10,813 bases of DNA from contig CAZDOO010000125.1 of assembly GCA_964507045.1 (NCBI GenBank), positions 1-10,813 of the forward strand, given 5' to 3'. Positions within the stretch are counted from its first letter, which is position 1; each line of letters begins with the position of its first letter. The stretch comes from UBA8199 sp964507045. Its GTDB lineage: Bacteria; Verrucomicrobiota; Verrucomicrobiia; Limisphaerales; UBA8199. A program made the translations under genes and the position numbers. A model generated the notes under the pieces. It saw only the letters and a list, made by a program, of their open reading frames with translations, was not told where the DNA came from and made no database searches. Positions 1-5,915 of this stretch are shown here, one piece after another.

Positions 1-2
1 CT

Positions 3-42
3 TCAAAAGGGACCATTTTCGACCCGACCCGGTCCCTTTTGA
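3..42. repeat. Perfect 12-bp inverted repeat at window edge
   Basis: The arms TCAAAAGGGACC (3-14) and GGTCCCTTTTGA (31-42) are perfect complements around a 16-base loop. The T-run lies inside the arm rather than after it, so this is not a classic rho-independent terminator on either strand. It lies about 70 bases beyond the 3' end of the XRE gene, or near a gene outside the window. The CAAAAGGG core recurs in the hairpin at 461-506 on the other side of that gene. Confidence 0.6.
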
Positions 43-112
43 CCGACCGCTAACATTGAGCTGAACGCCCGCCACCGCCTTCGCTCGCCGTGAGGTGCGG
101 GTTGATGGCGTT

Positions 113-370
113 TCAGTCTCCTTCCCCGAACAACCACCCGACCGACACTTTCAAGCAACGGGCGATTGCCGCCGCTTCGTAGTCCATGACGTAACGCTGC
201 TGGCCTTCGATGCGGGAAATTGCGGTTTGATCCAGCGAAATTCCGTGTGCGGCCAGCCTGCCTGCCAAATCGTCCTGCGACACGGAAGGACGACACCGTA
301 AACGGGCTTTGCGAATGCGCCTGCCGATGACGTTTCTGTGGGGCAGTTGACTCGTTTTCTTCATCGGCAT
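113..370 (-). CDS. Small XRE-family HTH transcriptional regulator
   Basis: This 85-residue protein consists almost entirely of one Cro/C1-type helix-turn-helix domain. The domain runs from about residue 13 (NVIGRRIRKARL) through the SQDDLAGRL helix (31-39) and the recognition segment LDQTAISRIEGQQR (46-59) to the closing helix ending in VGWLFGE. Such single-domain proteins bind inverted-repeat operators as dimers and often repress themselves. The ATG at 370 sits inside a perfect dyad (366-386). A second copy of the dyad core lies at 416-430, over a possible -10 box, so autoregulation is likely. No good ribosome-binding site precedes the start; an ATG two codons in is an alternative. The gene diverges from the PEP-CTERM operon at 569 and may also control it (inference). 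No partner toxin is visible beside it. The family call is firm; the target is not known. Confidence 0.85.
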   Translation of the reverse strand: MPMKKTSQLPHRNVIGRRIRKARLRCRPSVSQDDLAGRLAAHGISLDQTAISRIEGQQRYVMDYEAAAIARCLKVSVGWLFGEGD

Positions 371-386
371 GTGCGATTCACATGCC
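366..386. promoter_or_regulatory. Dyad O1 over the XRE start codon
   Basis: GGCATGTG (366-373) and CACATGCC (379-386) form a perfect 8-bp dyad around CGATT. It covers the ATG of the XRE gene (368-370, minus strand). The core ATGTG-N5-CACAT is repeated at 416-430. Its position suggests an autorepressor operator, which is inference. Confidence 0.5.
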
Positions 387-412
387 CATTTCTAAAGGGA
401 AAACGGCCTTGA

Positions 413-430
413 ATTATGTGGACTACACAT
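413..430 (-). promoter_or_regulatory. Dyad O2 overlapping a possible -10 of the XRE gene
   Basis: ATGTG (416-420) and CACAT (426-430) repeat the core of O1 with the same 5-base spacer, 47 bp away centre to centre. On the minus strand CATAAT (418 down to 413) is a plausible -10 box partly inside the dyad. It would give a leader of about 35 bases. No convincing -35 box is seen. Binding here would block transcription of the regulator. Confidence 0.4.
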
Positions 431-460
431 ACACACAATGCTACACGTTGATGTGGTGAC

Positions 461-506
461 AGCTCAAAAGAGGCGGAAGTTGAAGATTAGGCCGCCCCTT
501 TTGGCT
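461..506. repeat. Long imperfect hairpin upstream of the PEP-CTERM operon
   Basis: CAAAAGAGGCGG (465-476) pairs with CCGCCCCTTTTG (492-503) with one mismatch around a 15-base loop. Three more pairs, AGC/GCT, sit outside it past a one-base bulge. No T-tract follows on either strand. It may be a leader structure for the downstream operon or a relic related to the repeat at 3-42. Confidence 0.45.
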
Positions 507-512
507 CTAGCG

Positions 513-531
513 TCCCCGTAAGCGACGGGGA
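513..531 (+). repeat. Short GC-rich hairpin in the PEP-CTERM leader
   Basis: TCCCCGT (513-519) pairs perfectly with ACGGGGA (525-531) over the loop AAGCG. An A/C-rich, probably unstructured stretch follows up to the start codon at 569. There is no T-run, so a terminator is unlikely; a 5' leader stem is more plausible. Confidence 0.4.
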
Positions 532-568
532 ACAACAAACAAAACAAACCATTGGCAGGCGTTGAAAC

Positions 569-1201
569 ATGAAAGGCCCAACAAAGCCCCTACAGCGATT
601 GCTCACATCTTCGGTCCTTCTCTTCACCGCAGCCGTCGCTTCTGCGACTGTCATTTCTCTCGACCCACGAGCGACCTACCTCCGAACTGACGGTGACGCC
701 GCACTGGACGCTGTTGCGTATCCTTTATCCTCGTTCGACATATCTCCGGGAGATTGGATTCGGATCGAACGGCTGGGGTTCTACTCACCGTTGAATCCGG
801 GGTATCCAGACATCAATCGATACTTGGACGCGGTCTTCAGTGGAAGTGCCGCTTTGTTGTCCTACGTAAACTTGAATCGTGTTCAGAACGCAATTGATGC
901 GGGAACCGACTTCGTGTCACCGAACACTTGGATTGGCAGCCTTTCTACGGACATCACCCAAGATTTCGCCGTTGACGATGGAAGCACGTTCAATTTCGTC
1001 GAACTTCAGGTCCCCGCAGGTGCAACGCACATCTTCTTCACGGTGAGCGACTCTCTTTTTGGCGACAACGGCGACCCGAACGGCGATTTTGGGGCGGCCA
1101 TCTCCATCATCCCAGAGCCATCAATCGCTGCCTTATCCCTAACCGCACTTGCGTTTGCGGCAAGACGCCCTTTCGCCAATGTGAAACAAAACACGTTATG
1201 A
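569..1201 (+). CDS. PEP-CTERM sorting-domain surface protein
   Basis: This exported protein of 210 residues has a signal peptide (about 1-26, ending VASA before TV) and a C-terminal sorting signal: PEP at 182-184, a short hydrophobic stretch (about 186-198) and Arg-Arg at 199-200. PEP-CTERM proteins are secreted, cut by an exosortase and placed in the envelope or exopolysaccharide; no exosortase gene is present here. The body is beta-rich. The segments FDISPGDWIRIERLGFYSP (56-74) and VPAGATHIFFTVSD (148-161), followed by a GDNGDPNGDFG loop, resemble the LecA-like sugar-binding PEP-CTERM proteins I know, but that fold is inference. An unusual ten-residue tail follows the Arg pair. The Shine-Dalgarno is weak (GGCAGG). 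The TGA overlaps the next ATG by four bases (ATGA), showing translational coupling to the membrane gene at 1198. Confidence 0.8.
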   Translation: MKGPTKPLQRLLTSSVLLFTAAVASATVISLDPRATYLRTDGDAALDAVAYPLSSFDISPGDWIRIERLGFYSPLNPGYPDINRYLDAVFSGSAALLSYVNLNRVQNAIDAGTDFVSPNTWIGSLSTDITQDFAVDDGSTFNFVELQVPAGATHIFFTVSDSLFGDNGDPNGDFGAAISIIPEPSIAALSLTALAFAARRPFANVKQNTL

Positions 1202-1422
1202 GTATCAAAACCGCAACAAAGATAGCTATCTATGGCGTCGCAACAGGACTCGTTCTTCGGCTTGTGGGTACAAGGCTCTACGACTTGCTCAAAACGGGAT
1301 TCGGTGCGAGCCCCGACGCAATTTCGGCCATCTTCCTGATGTATTGGCCCACCCAAGTGCTTTGCTCCGACGGCAGTATTCTGCTATTTCTCATCGTGCT
1401 GTATTTGAAACAAAAGGAATAG
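1198..1422 (+). CDS. Small two-helix membrane protein, unrecognised
   Basis: I do not recognise this 74-residue protein. Residues 8-24 (starting at IAIYGVATG) form one hydrophobic helix. Residues 41-70 hold a second hydrophobic stretch that is broken by a polar LCSDGS segment and ends in LLFLIVLYLKQKE. It is therefore probably an inner-membrane protein with two crossings and a basic C-terminus. It starts inside the stop of the PEP-CTERM gene (ATGA overlap) and ends four bases before the next gene. The three genes are surely one transcript. A role in handling or anchoring the PEP-CTERM protein is suggested only by position. Confidence 0.6.
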   Translation: MSIKTATKIAIYGVATGLVLRLVGTRLYDLLKTGFGASPDAISAIFLMYWPTQVLCSDGSILLFLIVLYLKQKE

Positions 1423-1426
1423 ACTC

Positions 1427-1813
1427 ATGGCTGATGACTTGAACACGGCATTGGGAATCCAAACTCCCGAAGCACCACAGCGCCCCGACGACGGAACTCA
1501 GACTCCTTCCCAATTCCTTGATTCGGTCCGAGCGCAGACTTGCTCTAGCACCTTGAGAGGAATCATCCAGTTTGTCAGCATTTTCACCATCATCCTAGTT
1601 GTGGTTTGTGCTGCTTATCTTGCGGTGGAGGCTGGTGCCGATGGCAACAACTGGCTTCTCGTCTTGTGCGTGGCCGTCGGTATTCTCTCTGCGTTCCTCA
1701 TCATTGCGTTATATCTGGGGGCATTGCTGCTAGTCGACATCGCCGACATGCTCATCCAACAGAGTTGTCACTCGCGCCCAAGCGCACATGTTGAACCGCA
1801 CCGTCCATCGTAA
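1427..1813 (+). CDS. Membrane protein with Pro-rich N-terminus and two TM helices
   Basis: This unrecognised protein of 128 residues begins with a polar, Pro/Thr/Gln-rich segment (1-43), probably cytosolic. Two hydrophobic helices follow, at about 46-67 and 76-105, separated by a short EAGADGNNW loop. It ends in a His/Ser/Pro-rich tail. This hairpin topology is shared by several uncharacterised bacterial DUF families, but I cannot assign one. It has the best Shine-Dalgarno of the operon: AAGGA near 1415-1419, inside the last codons of the upstream gene and about eight bases before ATG. It is the third gene of the PEP-CTERM operon. The base composition is more AT-rich than the genes right of 1880, which fits an acquired cassette. 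Confidence 0.65.
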   Translation: MADDLNTALGIQTPEAPQRPDDGTQTPSQFLDSVRAQTCSSTLRGIIQFVSIFTIILVVVCAAYLAVEAGADGNNWLLVLCVAVGILSAFLIIALYLGALLLVDIADMLIQQSCHSRPSAHVEPHRPS

Positions 1814-1879
1814 GCAATTGACGCATGTCCCACCCTAGCTGATAGGTGCGATGGCATGGTTCGCGTGCCCGACTGCGGC

Positions 1880-2449
1880 TCAATTCCTTGGAAATCCCCG
1901 CCCAAGCACGGCGTCCGTAACCCCCAGCACCTCCAACATCGCCTTTGCGAGCGCCCGTTGCTCCGCGTTCGGGACCTTTGGCGGCAGCAACTGGGCAAAA
2001 CGACCCTCAAAACCGGTGAAGGACTGCGAGTCGAATTCGCCAAACCCGAAGAACCCCCCGGCGTCCGTGCGAATAATCGGCAGCAGCTTCTGCGTCTTCT
2101 GACCGGCGGCTTCGCCGATCAGGACGACGAATTCGCGCCGGTCGAACGCCTCGGACGGCGGCGTGTCGTCGAGCGGTTCCCCCGGCTTGGCCATCGTGAC
2201 CCAGCCTTCCACGACCATCACAACAGCCGTTGCTCCATAGGCGGCGCAAATCAGCCGGGCCGCATTGGCAAAGTTGTTCTTGGCCCGGACGTCGGCCAAG
2301 TCGTGCGGCACGTAACACAAAACGCCTTTGGGCGTCGCGACGAACAGCGTGGGCGGCACCCGCCCGCTCTTGCGCATCAGAAAGTTCGCGTACCCTTCGG
2401 CGTGCGCCATTAAACCGTCGAGTTGCGTGAGCGCTGGTTTTGGCTTCAT
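1880..2449 (-). CDS. Conserved hypothetical cytosolic protein
   Basis: The protein has about 189 residues from the ATG at 2449. A GTG three codons upstream (2458) is the alternative; neither has a clear ribosome-binding site. There is no signal peptide, no membrane segment and no metal or nucleotide motif that I can name. Residues near the N-terminus (HAEGYANFLMRKSGRVPPTL) and the run VRAKNNFANAARLICAAYGA, followed by VVMVVEGW, look like a compact alpha/beta fold. They recall uncharacterised proteins seen on plasmids and prophages; this is memory, not a search. It is encoded alone, convergent with the membrane operon across 66 bases without a clear terminator. Codon use is GC-rich like the right part of the window. 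Function unknown. Confidence 0.7.
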   Translation of the reverse strand: MKPKPALTQLDGLMAHAEGYANFLMRKSGRVPPTLFVATPKGVLCYVPHDLADVRAKNNFANAARLICAAYGATAVVMVVEGWVTMAKPGEPLDDTPPSEAFDRREFVVLIGEAAGQKTQKLLPIIRTDAGGFFGFGEFDSQSFTGFEGRFAQLLPPKVPNAEQRALAKAMLEVLGVTDAVLGRGFPRN

Positions 2450-2458
2450 CGCGGACAC

Positions 2459-2748
2459 GGTTAGCTCGTGACACGCGTTAAAGCCAAGCGAACAAGTTGA
2501 ACCCTCTTTATGGCGCTTCTTCCTCAGCCGGAATGCGCATGTGAGCGCACGCAGGGGGAATGGGAACGCCTATATGCAGGAGTGGGCCGATTCTCTTGAG
2601 AGCGGGTGCAGCGGCTAAAATCGGTTGCCAGCGGTTGCCCAAAATTGCCTGTTTCCTAACCATTGCCCAAGATTGAACCCCATTGGAACCGGCAAAGTAG
2701 AAGGTGGGTATTAGCCCGATTTTACGGGGCTTTCCCTGCGTTTTAAGC
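2459..2748. other. Intergenic stretch with 10-bp-phased TTGCC repeats
   Basis: I see no gene here. The stretch contains TTGCC at 2625, 2635, 2645 and 2663; the first three are exactly one helical turn apart. It also holds a weak hairpin, AGCCC (2713-2717) with GGGCT (2727-2731), followed on the plus strand by TTCCCTGCGTTTT. It lies directly downstream of the tRNA 3' end. No copy of the tRNA end that would mark an attachment site is visible in bases 1-2700. Confidence 0.4.
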
Positions 2749-2824
2749 TGGAGCCAACGGTCAGAATTGAACTGACGACCCGCGCTTTACGAAAGCGCTG
2801 CTCTACCAACTGAGCTACGTTGGC
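2749..2824 (-). tRNA. tRNA-Thr (anticodon CGT)
   Basis: On the minus strand a full 76-base cloverleaf can be drawn. Acceptor arms GCCAACG and CGTTGGC pair perfectly. The D arm is GCTC...GAGC. The anticodon stem GCGCT/AGCGC closes the loop TTCGTAA, with anticodon CGT at 2791-2789. The T arm GTCAG/CTGAC holds TTCAATT. The 3' CCA is encoded (2751-2749) after a U discriminator. CGT reads the threonine codon ACG. The body closely resembles E. coli tRNA-Thr(CGT), as I remember it. Confidence 0.96.
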
Positions 2825-2825
2825 A

Positions 2826-2857
2826 CCAAAAAGCCGAAAACCCTGAAACCCCAGGGT
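2826..2857 (-). terminator. Hairpin with T-rich tail between the MBL gene and tRNA
   Basis: On the minus strand ACCCTG (2857-2852) pairs with CAGGGT (2845-2840) and is followed by TTTCGGCTTTTT. This resembles a rho-independent terminator for the gene ending at 2957. It lies immediately before the tRNA 5' end, inside the proposed tRNA leader, so it may instead be a leader stem removed during tRNA processing. Confidence 0.4.
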
Positions 2858-2872
2858 GCCGTCAACCCCATA

Positions 2873-2901
2873 TCTCTAGCCGAACCGATTGCGGAATGCA
2901 A
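2873..2901 (-). promoter_or_regulatory. Possible tRNA-Thr promoter
   Basis: On the minus strand TTGCAT (2901-2896) is followed after 17 bases by TAGAGA (2878-2873), about 50 bases before the tRNA 5' end. The -35 is fair and the -10 is poor. The hairpin at 2840-2857 lies between this promoter and the tRNA, which weakens the call. Confidence 0.22.
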
Positions 2902-2956
2902 GCCTGTGAACGAAGTTGTAGCGGAAAGGCCCCGGAACTCAGGCGTCCGCGAGAAT

Positions 2957-4057
2957 TCAGCGCTGTGCTGGAGGCGCGTCTTTAGCCGGCTGCTTGAATT
3001 GCGCGGCTTCGTAGCGGTCGCCCCACTGAAGCATCAACAGCGCGGGAGCATTCTTGCCCGGCTGGCGGTGCCGGATACCCAGCTCGTCATGGCCGTAAGC
3101 TCTCAGCCCGTGGCCCAGCTCCAGCAGATGGTGCGGCGCCAGGATTCGCGGCTTTATCCGCTCAACCACCGCCGGGGTTTCGAGCTTCATGAAGGCGATA
3201 TCAATGCCGCGGGCATCGGCAGAGCTGAGAAACGTCTCGTTCCACACAACGTTGTCCCCTGAATGCAGAATGCGCCAGGAACCTATCTTCAGCACGCAGA
3301 AGCCGCTGAATACTTTCGAGCGGTGCTGGCCGCCGAAAGAGGTCCAGCTTGCCCCGCGCACGGTGCCGGCCTCGATCCTGGCTCCCGGCGGCTGGTTGGA
3401 TCCCAGCATGGCGGGATGGATGGGCTTGTGCAGTTGGCGGAGGCAGGTTTCGAGGGCCGAGGTGTTGTGGTCGCTGTGGTCGTGAGTGACGAGCAAGCCG
3501 TCCAGGCGGCTGGCCAGTTCCTGGACCTGCGCTCCGGTGACTGCCGGGTTGAGATACAGGTCTATCCCGAGGCAGACCTCCGGGGTGCGGAGGATCACCC
3601 CTTCGTTATAGAGCTTGTGGATGGTCAGGACGCCTGGCCGTGGCGCGGCGCCGAGCTGCCGAATGGTCTCGGTGTCAGCTTGCAGCCAGCAGCGCCGTAA
3701 CGGGGCGAAATCGTTTGAGACGGTCATTGCCGCGGCCACATCCAGCGCCTGGAACAGAATATCACGGTCGCCGCCGGTCAGGGCCGGTTGGGAGGAGTGG
3801 AACTCGCGCTCGATCCAACTGACAAATGATCCGGCGTCATACGCGGCAAGGTCTGAGCTGGGGACGCGCTCGCTGATGTCTTTGACGCGCGCGTAGGGGC
3901 CGACCTGTTTGAGCACGCCCTTGACCCAAGTGTAACCACCGGTGTACGTGGAGAGGTTTGCCGTCAGCGGCTGATTCGCGGCGGCAGTCGTCGCGGTTTG
4001 AGCAGCGACTATCAGGGGCAACAGCAGGACAACCAGCAGCAGGGCGATTCTTCGCAT
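2957..4057 (-). CDS. Exported metallo-beta-lactamase-fold hydrolase
   Basis: From the ATG at 4057 the protein has 366 residues; a GTG one codon earlier is possible. It opens with a strong signal peptide (Arg-Arg, then a Leu/Val core ending LIVAA before Q), so it acts outside the cytoplasm. The MBL metal site is clear: THDHSDH gives the HxHxDH motif at about 192-198 (numbered from the GTG). HSGD at 266-269 supplies the bridging Asp, and APHHLLELGH near 308-317 supplies a late His. The family hydrolyses esters, phosphodiesters or lactams using two metal ions; the substrate cannot be told. The 190 residues before the metal motif include a helical region that may be lineage-specific. It lies 80 bases after rtcB on the same strand, possibly co-transcribed, although an exported enzyme has no obvious link to RNA ligation. 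Confidence 0.82.
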   Translation of the reverse strand: MRRIALLLVVLLLPLIVAAQTATTAAANQPLTANLSTYTGGYTWVKGVLKQVGPYARVKDISERVPSSDLAAYDAGSFVSWIEREFHSSQPALTGGDRDILFQALDVAAAMTVSNDFAPLRRCWLQADTETIRQLGAAPRPGVLTIHKLYNEGVILRTPEVCLGIDLYLNPAVTGAQVQELASRLDGLLVTHDHSDHNTSALETCLRQLHKPIHPAMLGSNQPPGARIEAGTVRGASWTSFGGQHRSKVFSGFCVLKIGSWRILHSGDNVVWNETFLSSADARGIDIAFMKLETPAVVERIKPRILAPHHLLELGHGLRAYGHDELGIRHRQPGKNAPALLMLQWGDRYEAAQFKQPAKDAPPAQR

Positions 4058-4137
4058 CACGGCAGAGTAGTCGCGGAAGGTCCCATGAAAAGCCTAAAGG
4101 CATTCGGACCCTCCCGTCGGGCGTCCCGGCCGCGCGC

Positions 4138-5532
4138 TCAGTCTTCGGCCCGCTCGCCCGGAGGCGACATCTTTACGAGCTTGGGGTCGAACTGGCCCAG
4201 GATGGTTACCAGGTCGCTCTGCGCGGCCATGACCTCGCGGATGTTCTTATAGACCATCGGCACTTCATCCAGCCCGGCGGAGATGAGCGTCACACCCTGC
4301 TCGTGCAGGTATTGGTTCACCTTCTTCCACTCAAAGGTCTTCGCGGCCTGGGTGCGGCTCATCACGCGGCCCGCCCCGTGCGCTGCCGAGTTCAGGGATT
4401 CGGCGTTGCCCTTGCCGCTGACCACAAAGCCCGGCGAGGCCATTGAGCCGGGGATGATGCCCAGCACGCCCTGGCCAGCCGGCGTCGCGCCTTTGCGGTG
4501 CACGATCACCTCGCGCTCAACCCCACCGATGACGTGCCGTTCCTTCCAAGCGAAGTTGTGATGGTTCTCCAGGTCGAGCAGGACCTGCGCGCCGAGGTTC
4601 GCGGCCACGTGCTGGTGGATCAGCGCATGGTTGGCCGCCGCGTAGCGCCCCATCAGCTCCATTGCCGCCCAATACTCTTGCCCGGCCTCCGAATCCAGCG
4701 ACAGCCAGGCCAGCCGTTTCAGTTCGCCCGGCAGGTCCGGGAACTGGCTGAAGGCGACCTTGCTGTAGTAATCGCACACTGCCGCGCCGGTGCCGCGACT
4801 GCCGCTGTGGCTAAGCAGCGCAACATAGGTGCCCGGCTCCAGGTCATGAATCTTCCCGTGAGAGGTGAAGAGGCCGAACTCGACAAAGTGGTTCCCGCTG
4901 CCGCTGGTGCCAAGCTGCGACCAGGCGCGATCCTTGTTCTGTTTCGTGACCGGGCTGACGGACCAGTCGGCGTCCAGCACTTCGTGCTGCCGGCGCTGCT
5001 TGAAGTTTGAGCCCACGCCAAACCGCGTCTCGGCGGCAATCGCGCGCGCGAGCCGATCCTGATGCCGCTCGAGGTCGCGCAGTGGGATGTCGAGCACCGT
5101 CATCTTCATGCGGCAGGCGATGTCCACTCCCACCGCGTAAGGGATCACCGCGTTCTCCGTCGCCAGCACCCCGCCAATCGGCAGCCCATAGCCCACATGC
5201 GCATCCGGCATAAGCGCGCCGGCCACCGCGACCGGCAGCAAACACGCCCGCTCCATCTGCATCACCGCCTCATGCTCCAGCCCTTCGCCCCACTGACGGT
5301 ATTTGATCGGCTCGGCGCGTGGCGGCGGCGGCGCCCGAAGTAGTGCTTTGGCAAATTCCCCGCGCAGCAGATCATCCGTGAACCCGTCGGGATTGGCGAT
5401 AATCGCCTTCACCTCCTCCTCCAGCCGCGCCTTGTCCCCGCCGCCGAGGACGAACCGGCTGATGAAATCAGTCGCCCGCCGGGTCGCTTCCCCCAGCGGC
5501 ACGCCGAGCCGGAGCAGGTCTTTGGTGTTCAT
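4138..5532 (-). CDS. rtcB: RtcB RNA 3'-phosphate ligase
   Basis: RtcB joins RNA ends carrying 2',3'-cyclic phosphate or 3'-phosphate to 5'-OH ends. It uses GTP and manganese through a guanylylated histidine, and acts in RNA repair or tRNA splicing. All signature motifs of the family are present in order: MPDAHVGYGLPIGGV (108-122); GVDIACRM (135-142) with metal ligands Asp137 and Cys140; GSGNHFVE (211-218) with His215; HSGSRG (242-247); NHHNFAW (323-329); HRKGATPA (345-352); and SAAHGAGRVMSR (382-393), whose His385 should carry GMP. At 464 residues it is longer than the E. coli enzyme (about 408), with a helical N-terminal extension. The start is the ATG at 5532, without a strong ribosome-binding site. 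It follows the phd-like gene by 43 bases on the same strand. A 39-base degenerate copy of its first 13 codons lies upstream at 5877-5915. No archease or rtcA is in view. Confidence 0.97.
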   Translation of the reverse strand: MNTKDLLRLGVPLGEATRRATDFISRFVLGGGDKARLEEEVKAIIANPDGFTDDLLRGEFAKALLRAPPPPRAEPIKYRQWGEGLEHEAVMQMERACLLPVAVAGALMPDAHVGYGLPIGGVLATENAVIPYAVGVDIACRMKMTVLDIPLRDLERHQDRLARAIAAETRFGVGSNFKQRRQHEVLDADWSVSPVTKQNKDRAWSQLGTSGSGNHFVEFGLFTSHGKIHDLEPGTYVALLSHSGSRGTGAAVCDYYSKVAFSQFPDLPGELKRLAWLSLDSEAGQEYWAAMELMGRYAAANHALIHQHVAANLGAQVLLDLENHHNFAWKERHVIGGVEREVIVHRKGATPAGQGVLGIIPGSMASPGFVVSGKGNAESLNSAAHGAGRVMSRTQAAKTFEWKKVNQYLHEQGVTLISAGLDEVPMVYKNIREVMAAQSDLVTILGQFDPKLVKMSPPGERAED

Positions 5533-5575
5533 AAAACCACTAAGAAGAGGCTCGATGGGGCTGAATGCGAACCGA

Positions 5576-5845
5576 TCAGTTGGACTCCTTCTCCCAGCAG
5601 TCCGCGCGAGCGCGGACCAAAGCCGCCTCGCTGCTCGGCACCGTCCTGTTTCCCCACACCTTCTTCAGCCACGCTGTGTGTGCTTTCGGATTCCATTGCT
5701 TCCGCCTACCTTTTTCCGGAACAACGCGCACCAGCTTGGCCACCGGCTTGGAGTCGCGCGTGATGAGAATCTCATCCTCGACGGCCAACGCGGCCTCGAT
5801 CTCAGGCCACCGCTGGCGCAAATCACTGATCGTCACCGTTGTCAT
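5576..5845 (-). CDS. Phd/YefM-family antitoxin
   Basis: This protein has 89 residues. The first 40 are the Phd/YefM DNA-binding and dimer fold: MTTVTISDLRQRWPEIEAAL, then EDEILITRDSKPVAKLVRV, the usual 'strand, helix, IL-ITR-GKPVA-L' pattern. The C-terminal half (KQWNPKAHTAWLKKVWGN onward) should wrap and inhibit a toxin. Such antitoxins normally precede a Doc or PIN-domain toxin and repress their own operon. Here the next gene downstream is rtcB, so it has no toxin in the usual place. The only toxin nearby is the RelE/Doc chimera upstream, an inverted gene order. A -10 box TATACT ends six bases before the ATG at 5845, so the message would be nearly or fully leaderless. A partial rtcB start flanks its upstream side. 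Confidence 0.82.
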   Translation of the reverse strand: MTTVTISDLRQRWPEIEAALAVEDEILITRDSKPVAKLVRVVPEKGRRKQWNPKAHTAWLKKVWGNRTVPSSEAALVRARADCWEKESN

Positions 5846-5851
5846 TGCTAA

Positions 5852-5879
5852 AGTATAACATGTTTTGCAGGAGCGCCAA
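5852..5879 (-). promoter_or_regulatory. Promoter of the phd-like gene
   Basis: On the minus strand TTGGCG (5879-5874) is followed after 16 bases by TATACT (5857-5852). A start about seven bases later falls at or next to the ATG at 5845, giving a leaderless or near-leaderless message. The -35 overlaps the last codons of the rtcB-like fragment. Confidence 0.45.
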
Positions 5880-5915
5880 CGGCACGCCGGGCCGGATTAG
5901 GTCTTTGGCATTCAA
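5877..5915 (-). pseudogene. Degenerate duplicate of the rtcB 5' end
   Basis: Thirteen codons read LNAKDLIRPGVPL against MNTKDLLRLGVPL at the start of rtcB (5532-5494). The match is 32 of 39 bases by hand alignment, with several differences at synonymous or conservative positions. Similarity stops abruptly after GVPL. The first codon, TTG, overlaps the stop of the upstream toxin gene in a TTGA arrangement, as a coupled start would. The phd-like gene thus lies between two copies of the rtcB start. Confidence 0.6.

Noticed and set aside
2713..2733. Terminator for tRNA-Thr
   Set aside because: The stem is only five pairs and the bases after it on the minus strand are not T-rich, so it does not qualify.
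1..2824. Genomic island integrated at tRNA-Thr with flanking attachment sites
   Set aside because: No second copy of the tRNA 3' end and no integrase are visible in the window, so the boundaries cannot be supported.
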